Origin: CAYMDS01 sp964576705
Lineage (GTDB): Bacteria > Patescibacteriota > Microgenomatia > Levybacterales > UBA12049
Reading direction: 5' to 3'
DNA: 13,237 nt
NCBI GenBank assembly: GCA_964576705.1
Contig: CAZNVI010000029.1
Span: 1 to 13,237, forward strand
The first letter of the stretch is position 1; each line of letters opens with the position of its first letter. Below, in pieces: positions 6,521 through 13,055 of the stretch. A program made the translations under genes and the position numbers. The notes below the pieces were generated by a model. It worked only from the letters and a program-made list of their open reading frames with translations, was not told the DNA's origin and did not search any database.

Positions 6521-8776
6521 TTATGGTTTCGGTTCGGTCGTGGGGTGTGGACAGGAAAGGCAGTACCTATTTTTTAAAGGATCAGTAACTATTAACTCTG
6601 TTCTTTCTTCTACGTTTTCCGTTTGTCCTTCTTTCGCTAAATCGTTGGTTCCTTTGTCTATAAAAACTTTTTGTCGTCCGGGATCAGTGTCTTTAGGCTC
6701 GGTTCCCTTTATAAAATATTCAAATCTGGTAGGACATCTGTCGGGTGTTCCGTCTGGTGGAGCAAGCAGCCCGGATGTAGCGCATACAGTAAGACCCCGG
6801 ACATCATTTGGAATCTTCGGCCAGGATGCAGGATTTTTTTCGACAAGGTTCTTCATGATTTTATTCCAAATAGGCGCAGCTCCGGTTACGCCCGATACGA
6901 TATTTCCCATCGGAGTGTGATCATTGTTTCCTACCCATGTTACGACGACAAAATCGGAAGTATATCCGATAGTCCAGTTATCTCTATAATCGTTAGTGGT
7001 GCCGGTTTTTACTGAAATCGGTTGATTACCGATTCTCAGTAGAGAATTTGTACCGAATGCATTTGACCTGGCTGCGTTATCGAGAAGTATGTGAGATATT
7101 ATATATGCGACACCCGAAGGTAAAACGCGTTTTCCGAATATCGGACTGTCAGGAGGTGAATACTTTTCAAGTACGCGGTTTTTGCTGTCCGTGATTTGTA
7201 AAATAGGCTGTAAGTCTACTCTATATCCTTGGTTTGCGAAAACACCAAAGGCCTTTGCCATATCGATCATAAATACTTCACCGCCGCCAAGTGTTAAAGA
7301 GAGACCATAATTATCAGGGTTTGTAAATGTTGAGATTCCCATGGCTGATGCTGTTGCGATCATGGCATCAAGCCCGTTTAATTTCAGCATCTCTACAGCC
7401 GGAATATTTTTTGAATTACCTAAAGCCTCTCTCATCTGGATTATGCCCGAGAAGGTTCCGTCATAGTTCCGCGGACAATAAGAGGGGGACCCGGGATTTG
7501 AGAAACAAATAGGCTGATCCACAAATGGAGTCGCTGCCGTATAGCCTTTTATTAGACCTACTGCATAATTGATAGGTTTTATTGATGACCCGGGTTGTAA
7601 AGGTCTTAATACCACGTTGACGTTGCCGTCGGTTTCTTCTATCTCGAAATAATCGCGACTGCCTACCATTGCTAAAATCTCACCTGTAGCAGGGTTGGTT
7701 ACCAATGCAGCGCCATTTGATACTTTATAGTTTTTAAGAGATGCTACTTCGGAAGCTACTGTTTCCTGAACGTAGTTTTGTATCGATAAATCAAGAGATG
7801 TTTTTACGCTTAAACCTCCTTGTTCGACTTTATTGACTCCGTATTTGTCTATTAATAAGTCTTTTATATAAAGCACGAAGTGAGGAGCCAGTATTTTATT
7901 TGTTAGTTTTTGGAATTGCAGTTTTTCTTTTTTCGCTTTCTCAAGTTCGGATTTTGAGATATATTTTTGTTCATACATTTTCGCAAGGATTATTTGTTGT
8001 CGGTCTATCGCAAGTTCTGGATGCGTGCCGAACGGGGAGAACCTTGAAGGAGATTCCGGTAAACCCGCAAGATATGCGCTCTCTGCCAGACTCAAATTCT
8101 TGGCTCTCTTGCCGAAATACGTTATAGATGCAGTTTCAATTCCATAAGAAGTCCCACCATACGGAACTTGATTTAGATACATTTCAAGTATCTTATTTTT
8201 TGGATATATAACTTCAGTTACAATTGAGAGTATTATTTCTTTAGCTTTCCGTTGGATTGTCCGTTCCGGTGTAAGAAGCGTAGTTTTTACGAGTTGTTGT
8301 GTAAGAGTAGATCCTCCCTGAACCTGTTTTTTAAATAATGTCGAGTAAGTAGCTCTTAAAATTCCTCGAAAATCTAAAGCGCCATGGTTATAAAAGTCTT
8401 TATCCTCTATAGCTATAGTCGCATGCTGTACGTGCTTTGGAATATTTGCAAGCGGCACGAAGGTTTGGTTTTTATCAGCGTATATTGTATATAGCAGAAT
8501 GCCGTTTCTGTCATATATTCTTGTTGATTGAGGTTGGACATCATGCTGTAATCCGGCAGGGGACGGGAGGTCTTTTAAGATAAAAATGTAGAAAATCGAA
8601 ACGGTTGCTAGGATTACCAAAAGCAGTATTGAAATCGTTAGTCTCTTCTTAAAAAATTTCCTTTTTCGTTTATCCTGCTTGATTTCGTGTTTTGAAGATT
8701 TTCCAAAGAGTTTTAGCTTTGGAAAAAGTTTGCTTTTCACAGAATGTATGGTAACAAATTTTTTTACCTTTGTCAT
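6521..8776 (-). CDS. Bifunctional class A penicillin-binding protein (PBP1A-like), first copy
   Basis: A complete 751-aa class A PBP. A basic cytoplasmic N-terminus (1-45) precedes one membrane helix (about 46-67), giving the normal N-in topology. The GT51 domain (about 85-270) has EDKDFYNHGALDF with catalytic Glu124, GGSTLTQQL (154-162), RKAKE (176-180) and ILEMYLNQVPYGG. The transpeptidase domain (about 352-645) has PGSSIK with Ser397 and Lys400, NSKN with Ser455 and Asn457, and KTGTT (590-594). Six cysteines stand out: Cys424 and Cys434 in an insertion, Cys665 and Cys681 around a GLLAPPDGTPDRC segment typical of PBP1 tails, and Cys739 and Cys742 in a charged C-terminal extension (about 695-751). 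It is first in the minus-strand envelope block. TAGTATAAT lies just upstream, and 9 nt separate its -10 from the ATG. Confidence 0.97.
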   Translation of the reverse strand: MTKVKKFVTIHSVKSKLFPKLKLFGKSSKHEIKQDKRKRKFFKKRLTISILLLVILATVSIFYIFILKDLPSPAGLQHDVQPQSTRIYDRNGILLYTIYADKNQTFVPLANIPKHVQHATIAIEDKDFYNHGALDFRGILRATYSTLFKKQVQGGSTLTQQLVKTTLLTPERTIQRKAKEIILSIVTEVIYPKNKILEMYLNQVPYGGTSYGIETASITYFGKRAKNLSLAESAYLAGLPESPSRFSPFGTHPELAIDRQQIILAKMYEQKYISKSELEKAKKEKLQFQKLTNKILAPHFVLYIKDLLIDKYGVNKVEQGGLSVKTSLDLSIQNYVQETVASEVASLKNYKVSNGAALVTNPATGEILAMVGSRDYFEIEETDGNVNVVLRPLQPGSSIKPINYAVGLIKGYTAATPFVDQPICFSNPGSPSYCPRNYDGTFSGIIQMREALGNSKNIPAVEMLKLNGLDAMIATASAMGISTFTNPDNYGLSLTLGGGEVFMIDMAKAFGVFANQGYRVDLQPILQITDSKNRVLEKYSPPDSPIFGKRVLPSGVAYIISHILLDNAARSNAFGTNSLLRIGNQPISVKTGTTNDYRDNWTIGYTSDFVVVTWVGNNDHTPMGNIVSGVTGAAPIWNKIMKNLVEKNPASWPKIPNDVRGLTVCATSGLLAPPDGTPDRCPTRFEYFIKGTEPKDTDPGRQKVFIDKGTNDLAKEGQTENVEERTELIVTDPLKNRYCLSCPHPTTEPKP

Positions 8777-8785
8777 TTTATACTA

Positions 8786-8794
8786 ATTATACTA
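8786..8794 (-). promoter_or_regulatory. Candidate -10 element before the first PBP gene
   Basis: TAGTATAAT reads on the minus strand, with a perfect -10 TATAAT at 8786-8791, 9 nt before the ATG at 8776. No convincing -35 is seen at 16-18 nt. The same nine bases at the same distance from the ATG precede the transporter gene at 10944. The mRNA would have a leader of only a few bases. Confidence 0.5.
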
Positions 8795-8860
8795 TTATTT
8801 AAATACTTAACATCCGGCATGCTCCGTTGTTTTATGAACCTCTTACCTGTGAGCTAAATG

Positions 8861-8873
8861 GAACTATAAGTTC
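8861..8873. promoter_or_regulatory. Palindrome over a -10-like box before the CvpA-CAP gene
   Basis: GAACT-ATA-AGTTC is a perfect inverted repeat with 5-bp arms. It contains TATAAG (8866-8871), a -10-like hexamer for the plus-strand gene. A protein bound here could block that promoter. Only a weak TTACCT is found 17 nt upstream as -35. Confidence 0.35.
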
Positions 8874-8899
8874 AAAAACAATTGGACATAAACTTAAGT

Positions 8900-9958
8900 A
8901 TGGAAAGTATATTATATTTTATTCAGGACTTCATAATACTACTAATCAGGCATATAACAGATTTCATTCATTCAATAGGAATTAATGTACTCGATGTAGT
9001 TATAGTGCTTATACTTTTCTTCTATGCATATGAAGGGTATATCTTAGGGTTTTTGGGTGCCAGCCTGGATCTAATCAGTTTCATACTCTCTTTTATCATT
9101 GCCTTAAAGTTCTACAACCTTCTTGGCCTTTTCTTAGGAGATACTTTTGGTATACCGCCGGGATTTGCTAGAGCTGGATCATTCTTCATACTGGCACTAT
9201 TTAGCGAAATAATCATAGGCCTGATTTTCAGGAAATTAACAAAAAAAATGCCTGATATTTATTACAATAATCCCCAGAGTATAGGAAATAAATTGAATAG
9301 TTTTTTAGGAGTTATACCCGGAATAATGTCAGCTTTTATTATCCTTTCTTTCTTATTAAGTGTGATCATTTCACTCCCGTCCTCGCCTTTGTTAAAAAAT
9401 GCAGTTACACAATCGAGAATCGGTAAAGTTTTGGTTGCTAATACAAGCTTATTTGAGAAAGGCTTGAATGACATTTTCGGCGGAGCACTTTCTGAGACCA
9501 TGAATTTCATTACGGTTAAACCTCAGAGCAATGAGACAGTAAATCTTCGTTTTACCATATCAAGTCCTACATTTGATGCGGAAGCTGAATCTGAGATGTT
9601 GCTTTTGTTAAATAAGGAGCGTGAGAAAAACGGCGTTGATCCATTAGTTATGGATACCAAACTGCGTGATTTAGCTCGAGATTATTCAAAGGATATGTTA
9701 AAGAGGGGATATTTCTCTCATTATAATCTTGAAGGACAGTCGCCTTTTGATCGTATGGATGCATATGGCATAACTTACGGTTATGCAGGCGAAAATTTAG
9801 CTCTTGCTCCAAGTACTGCCCTTGCTATGCAAGGATTGATGAATAGCCCAGGACACAGGGCAAATATCCTGAATGCTAATTTCGGAAAAATCGGTATAGG
9901 CGTCATGGACGGCGGCGTCTACGGAAAGATGTTTACCCAAGAGTTTACAGATTTATAA
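8900..9958 (+). CDS. CvpA-type membrane domain fused to a CAP/SCP (YkwD-like) domain
   Basis: The 352-aa product joins two families. Residues about 1-160 hold four to five hydrophobic helices; VLDVVIVLILFFYAYEGYI and the following GFLGASLDLISFILSF match the CvpA (colicin V production) family. After a linker (about 160-228), residues 230-352 form a CAP domain: LLNKEREKNGVDPLVMD, GYFSHYN with His274, AGENLA with Glu298 and NSPGHRANIL with His319. These are the His/Glu residues of the CAP cavity. The CAP domain should lie outside the membrane, anchored by the CvpA part. CAP proteins of bacteria are mostly of unknown biochemical function, and some are linked to spores or the wall. I chose ATG 8900; TTG 8882 is in frame, would add six residues and fits the TATAAG box 10 nt upstream. 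The gene is divergent from the PBP block. Confidence 0.9.
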   Translation: MESILYFIQDFIILLIRHITDFIHSIGINVLDVVIVLILFFYAYEGYILGFLGASLDLISFILSFIIALKFYNLLGLFLGDTFGIPPGFARAGSFFILALFSEIIIGLIFRKLTKKMPDIYYNNPQSIGNKLNSFLGVIPGIMSAFIILSFLLSVIISLPSSPLLKNAVTQSRIGKVLVANTSLFEKGLNDIFGGALSETMNFITVKPQSNETVNLRFTISSPTFDAEAESEMLLLLNKEREKNGVDPLVMDTKLRDLARDYSKDMLKRGYFSHYNLEGQSPFDRMDAYGITYGYAGENLALAPSTALAMQGLMNSPGHRANILNANFGKIGIGVMDGGVYGKMFTQEFTDL

Positions 9959-9960
9959 GT

Positions 9961-10077
9961 CACCATGATAGAAAGATGCTTGCCTCGTAGACTCGCTCCT
10001 CTGACGCGAAGATGGAAACTTCGGGAGAAGGTAAGAGCTCTATGCGGTTCACCGACTAATAAAATTATCGATTACGC
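9961..10077 (+). ncRNA. Structured intergenic element, possible RNA or 23S rRNA remnant
   Basis: This 117-nt gap between convergent genes is clearly richer in G+C than its surroundings. On the plus strand it can fold as nested stems: CTTGCC (9979-9984) with GGTAAG (10030-10035, one G-U), CTCC (9996-9999) with GGAG (10024-10027), and CGAAG (10007-10011) with CTTCG (10019-10023) around a 7-nt loop. A small CGGT/ACCG hairpin follows at 10045-10054. AACTTCGGGAGAAGG (10017-10031) matches, from memory, a well conserved 15-nt stretch in the 3' half of bacterial 23S rRNA; the flanks do not clearly match. It may be a decayed rRNA fragment, a small RNA, or a bidirectional 3'-end structure. No known riboswitch core was recognised. 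Confidence 0.35.
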
Positions 10078-10944
10078 TTAGGTTAGGACGGTAAAATAAA
10101 TCCCTGCTATTACTAATAACGCTGCGAAAACTGTCTGATATTTATTTCCTCGTTCTCCCTGAAAGACGAAAGCTGCAAGCACGTTCAGCAGTACGGATAT
10201 GGCTTGTAGTGGTACTACTGTAGTTACAGTACCTAGTTGGATTGCCCTGATTCCGAAAAATGGTGTCAGAAACCAAAAAATCCCTGTAAGTAATAAATAT
10301 TTTCTATATTTATTCTCGTTTGATATGGAGTGTTTTATCTTAGATATAGGAAACTTATTAATTGTGAATAACATTATGGCAGGGAAGGCAAATGTTAAAA
10401 ATATGTAACCTGCCAGGTTAAATTGACTTGAAATACTGATATCTATAGAAAGTGCGATCGAGAATATGAAAGTAGCCGTTACTGCATAAGTTATAAATTT
10501 GTTACGAATTGGCATACCTTTTTTATAAAGAATAAGCACATTACCGGCGAGTATAAAAAGCGCTCCAAGTATCTTTGTATAAATTACAGGTTCTTTAAAA
10601 ATGGTTATACCGTAAATAATAAGGAAAACTGTGGTTAGCTGGTTAAGTATCGTATAGAGCGATATCGGGAGATTTTTAATTGCTTTTGTTTGTAGGATAT
10701 TGTTAACTGCATATAAAATACAACCGCAGAGCAATAGCACATAGAAGGTTATTTGCGTAGGTAATCTGAAAGCAGCAAAGAGAGAAAATAATAATGCAGT
10801 GCTTCCGGCTGTAAATTGTAAAACTATGGTCGTGATAGTATCGTTTTCGGAGTTCCGCGCCGCCAGTTTATAGAATTGGAAAAATGCGACAATTGAGAAA
10901 AGGTAAGCAATTAAATTGAACTGCCAAGTGCTAAATATACTCAT
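10078..10944 (-). CDS. EamA-family (drug/metabolite transporter superfamily) permease
   Basis: The 288-aa product has about ten hydrophobic helices in two similar halves, the standard EamA/DMT architecture and length. Each half carries the usual pattern near its end: LNQLTTVFLIIYGITIFKEP in the first and VVPLQAISVLLNVLAAFVFQGER in the second, each a helix followed by a charged EP or ER turn. The family exports or imports small metabolites such as amino acids, nucleotide sugars or drugs; the substrate here cannot be predicted. The gene stands alone, convergent with the CvpA-CAP gene and divergent from GAPDH. ATG 10944 begins just before the first helix. There is no Shine-Dalgarno; a TATAAT lies 9 nt upstream, which points to a nearly leaderless mRNA. 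Confidence 0.9.
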   Translation of the reverse strand: MSIFSTWQFNLIAYLFSIVAFFQFYKLAARNSENDTITTIVLQFTAGSTALLFSLFAAFRLPTQITFYVLLLCGCILYAVNNILQTKAIKNLPISLYTILNQLTTVFLIIYGITIFKEPVIYTKILGALFILAGNVLILYKKGMPIRNKFITYAVTATFIFSIALSIDISISSQFNLAGYIFLTFAFPAIMLFTINKFPISKIKHSISNENKYRKYLLLTGIFWFLTPFFGIRAIQLGTVTTVVPLQAISVLLNVLAAFVFQGERGNKYQTVFAALLVIAGIYFTVLT

Positions 10945-10953
10945 CTGTCTGAA

Positions 10954-10962
10954 ATTATACTA
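10954..10962 (-). promoter_or_regulatory. Candidate -10 element before the transporter gene
   Basis: TAGTATAAT reads on the minus strand with its TATAAT (10954-10959) 9 nt before the ATG, the same arrangement as for the first PBP gene. A weak TTAACG lies 19 nt further upstream (10979-10984). Confidence 0.5.
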
Positions 10963-10972
10963 CATAGTAGTA
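10958..10972. promoter_or_regulatory. Palindrome overlapping the transporter promoter
   Basis: TACTAC-ATA-GTAGTA is a perfect inverted repeat with 6-bp arms and a 3-nt centre. It overlaps the -10 box and spacer of the transporter promoter, where a repressor would be expected to bind. No regulator gene is adjacent. Confidence 0.4.
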
Positions 10973-10998
10973 CTTTATCGTTAATTTTCAGAAGCTTT

Positions 10999-11034
10999 TG
11001 GTACCTGTGGTACTCGTGATGCCCGTGGTACTTT
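10999..11034. repeat. Four-unit 9-bp tandem repeat upstream of gap
   Basis: Four consecutive 9-bp units share the start TGGTAC: units one, two and four match it exactly and then vary (CTG, TCG, TTT), while the third is the diverged TGATGCCCG. The array lies 14 nt before the -35-like box of the GAPDH gene. It may be a slippage product or a cluster of binding sites. Confidence 0.6.
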
Positions 11035-11047
11035 TCTAAAATACCCC

Positions 11048-11075
11048 TTGTTTAAATTTTAAATTTAGATATACT
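11048..11075 (+). promoter_or_regulatory. Candidate promoter of the GAPDH gene
   Basis: TTGTTT (11048-11053) and TATACT (11070-11075) are separated by 16 nt. The -10 ends 12 nt before ATG 11088, giving a predicted leader of about 5-6 nt with no Shine-Dalgarno. Confidence 0.5.
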
Positions 11076-11087
11076 AATTCTTGAATT

Positions 11088-12143
11088 ATGATAAGAGTTG
11101 CGATAAATGGTTACGGGCGAATTGGCCGCGTAGCACATAGAATAATTATCCAAAAATATTCTTCAGAAATTGAGGTAGTTGCCTTAAATGCCGGGTCATC
11201 TACAGACCTTAAAGGATGGATGTATCTTTTAAAATATGATTCTAATTATGGTGTTTTACCCGCAGAGTTGAGTGTTAAAGAAAATACAGACTCTACGAAG
11301 AAAGATCTTCTCGGCAGCTTAATAGTTAATGGTAAAGAAATCCCGGTTTATTCGCAGAAAGACCCTACACTTCTTCCGTGGGGCGCTCTCGGAGTCGATA
11401 CAGTTATCGAGTCCACCGGCGTCTTCACGAGATACGAAAAGTTGGAGCTGCACATGAAGGCTGGTGCGAAATCAGTCGTCTTGTCAGCTCCGGCTAAATC
11501 GTCAGAAGCCGGAACCGTTCCTACTTATGTAGTTTCGATAAATGATGATATTTATAAAGACGAGAAAATGATCAGTAATGCATCTTGTACCACAAATTGT
11601 ATAACACCTGTTGCGAAAGTGATTGATCAAACTTTCGGGATAGATAAAGCCATGATGACGACAGTTCATGGATATACATCAGATCAGAAGTTATTGGATG
11701 GCGGACACAGTGATTATCGAAGGGCACGTTCTGCAGCGACTAATATCATACCTACGACTACAGGAGCTACTAAAGCTGCAGCAAAGGCATACTCACCCTT
11801 AGCAGGAATTTTTGACGGCCTTGCGATCAGAGTTCCTGTTCCAGTCGGGTCGCTATCAGACTTCACCTTTTTATTAAAAAGGAATACGACTAAAGATGAA
11901 ATCAATGATGCATTGAAAAAAGCATCTGAAGCTGAAGGTTATAAAGGAATTTTAGCTGTATCAGAAGATCCTTTAGTATCCTCCGACATAGTAGGTAATC
12001 CGCATTCATCAATAGTCGATCTATCGTTAACGCAGGTAGTAGGCGGGAATATGGCGAAGGTAATTGCCTGGTATGATAATGAATTCGGTTATGCAAATCG
12101 ATTAGTCGAGCAGACTTTATTTATAGGCAGTAAATCTAAATAG
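11088..12143 (+). CDS. gap: Type I glyceraldehyde-3-phosphate dehydrogenase
   Basis: The 351-aa product is a complete phosphorylating GAPDH, slightly longer than the usual 330-340. It oxidises glyceraldehyde 3-phosphate to 1,3-bisphosphoglycerate in the cytoplasm. Seen are the dinucleotide-binding INGYGRIGR (6-14), the catalytic SNASCTTNCITP with Cys167, His194 in TTVHGYTSDQ, the substrate-binding RRARSAATNIIPTTTGA, and WYDNEFGYANRL near the end. The loop after the second strand reads NAGSSTDLKGW (34-44) instead of the NAD-type ND plus shorter loop. The Asp that binds the adenosine ribose of NAD is replaced by Ala35 and the loop is two residues longer, a pattern like NADP-accepting GAPDHs such as GapB. 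Dual or NADP preference is therefore inferred. The gene is monocistronic: it is divergent from the transporter and ends 22 nt before the convergent peptidase-like gene. Confidence 0.97.
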   Translation: MIRVAINGYGRIGRVAHRIIIQKYSSEIEVVALNAGSSTDLKGWMYLLKYDSNYGVLPAELSVKENTDSTKKDLLGSLIVNGKEIPVYSQKDPTLLPWGALGVDTVIESTGVFTRYEKLELHMKAGAKSVVLSAPAKSSEAGTVPTYVVSINDDIYKDEKMISNASCTTNCITPVAKVIDQTFGIDKAMMTTVHGYTSDQKLLDGGHSDYRRARSAATNIIPTTTGATKAAAKAYSPLAGIFDGLAIRVPVPVGSLSDFTFLLKRNTTKDEINDALKKASEAEGYKGILAVSEDPLVSSDIVGNPHSSIVDLSLTQVVGGNMAKVIAWYDNEFGYANRLVEQTLFIGSKSK

Positions 12144-12165
12144 TTTCTTTTCCGTTTTTTGTAAA

Positions 12166-13002
12166 TTACCGAGCGTCTTCTCTTTGTTGATACTCAGCAA
12201 TATATCTGTCAATGTCTATCTGCTTTAACATTTCACCCGCTTGAGCAAGAAATTCTGAATCAAGAGGTTTACTTTGAGCCATATATTCAACGATTATAGG
12301 TCGTAATCTTTCTCCTAATACTTTCCGTGATTGTATGATAAATGAATCTGTAGGATTTGTATCAGGCATGAGTCTGCCTATCGGCTCGACGCTTGGAGCA
12401 TGCATGCCCTGGATAGCATAAGCCAGGCCTTCATCTAAGAGTGTTGCGACTTGTCCGTATTGATTAGTAATACTGCTAATTCTCTCCAAATCTGTGGCGA
12501 ACTGAGAGTCAGGTCTGCTATCAAGTAATCCATGTACCCCTTCATGTAGTACTGTACTGGCGACGCTTGCCATAACGATTGTATTGTATTCTTTTGAAGC
12601 GAGAACACCAAATGCTGGATGTGGTTGTTGTCTCATTTCTTCAATTTGCGTAGGCGTAGGCATTTCCATATCTATTAATCTATCAGTTACTTGTCCTGTT
12701 CCGATTTTTTCTCCTGGAATAATCTTTATTGCTAAATCTCGCGCTTCCTGTCTCGCATACCCACCCAAGAATCTCCGGGTCTGCAATAACGCAACATCAA
12801 CGTTATCCTCTGTTAGTCGTTTGTGCAGCGCTTCTGTTTGTTCGGGGAATAGTTGCTCGCGAGTATCAACAATGGGAATAGTGAATCGCTGTTGTTCGGC
12901 ACTTGCTTCAGCTTGAGGAATAAATTTTGAAGCCTCAATAGGAGCTTTAATTATAGCTTTTGTATCCATTGCTGTTTCTGTCTGTACACCACCTTCTGCC
13001 AT
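12166..13002 (-). CDS. Putative gluzincin-type zinc metallopeptidase (HExxH protein)
   Basis: I do not recognise a named family for this 278-aa protein. Its core has STVLHEGVHGLLD (149-161), an HExxH motif with His153, Glu154 and His157, followed 34 residues later by LLDEGLAYAIQG with Glu191. In gluzincins the third zinc ligand is a Glu some 20-65 residues after the second His, often in an EG-A context, so His153, His157 and Glu191 are the likely zinc ligands and Glu154 the catalytic base. There is no signal peptide or membrane helix, so it should be cytoplasmic. Residues 1-40 are low in complexity (Ala, Glu, Gln) and probably disordered. ATG 13002 is chosen, with ATG 12969 (Met12) as the alternative. 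A TATAAT ends 5 nt before the first ATG. The substrate is unknown and proteolysis is inferred only from the motif. Confidence 0.75.
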   Translation of the reverse strand: MAEGGVQTETAMDTKAIIKAPIEASKFIPQAEASAEQQRFTIPIVDTREQLFPEQTEALHKRLTEDNVDVALLQTRRFLGGYARQEARDLAIKIIPGEKIGTGQVTDRLIDMEMPTPTQIEEMRQQPHPAFGVLASKEYNTIVMASVASTVLHEGVHGLLDSRPDSQFATDLERISSITNQYGQVATLLDEGLAYAIQGMHAPSVEPIGRLMPDTNPTDSFIIQSRKVLGERLRPIIVEYMAQSKPLDSEFLAQAGEMLKQIDIDRYIAEYQQREDAR

Positions 13003-13007
13003 ACTAT

Positions 13008-13013
13008 ATTATA
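13008..13013 (-). promoter_or_regulatory. Candidate -10 element immediately before the peptidase-like gene
   Basis: A perfect TATAAT reads on the minus strand with only 5 nt between it and the ATG at 13002. If used, transcription would start at or inside the first codon, so either the mRNA is leaderless or the true start is the ATG at 12969. The -35 region is poor and the DNA is generally AT-rich, so chance is possible. Confidence 0.35.
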
Positions 13014-13035
13014 TATTTGGTATCACGAGTAAATT

Positions 13036-13055
13036 AATTATAAAAAATTATAATT
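13036..13055. repeat. Perfect AT-only inverted repeat
   Basis: AATTATAA and TTATAATT form perfect 8-bp arms around four A bases. It lies about 34 bp upstream of the peptidase-like gene and could be an operator or a weak hairpin. A second, looser inverted pair (GATAATA 13077-13083 and TATTATC 13104-13110) follows. Confidence 0.4.

Noticed and set aside
6525..6545. tRNA T-loop-like GGTTCGGTC
   Set aside because: It lies within the end of the PBP gene and has no acceptor or anticodon stem around it.
6540..7015. Two long plus-strand open frames opposite the first PBP gene
   Set aside because: They are antisense shadows; the minus-strand frame carries all transpeptidase motifs.
10030..10077. Group II intron domain V or c-di-GMP riboswitch tail (GAGC...GCGGTTCACCG)
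   Set aside because: Only a few bases agree and neither the catalytic AGC/GAAA layout nor the riboswitch core is present.
12144..12165. Terminator in the T-rich gap after gap
   Set aside because: There is a T-rich run but no stem in front of it on the plus strand.
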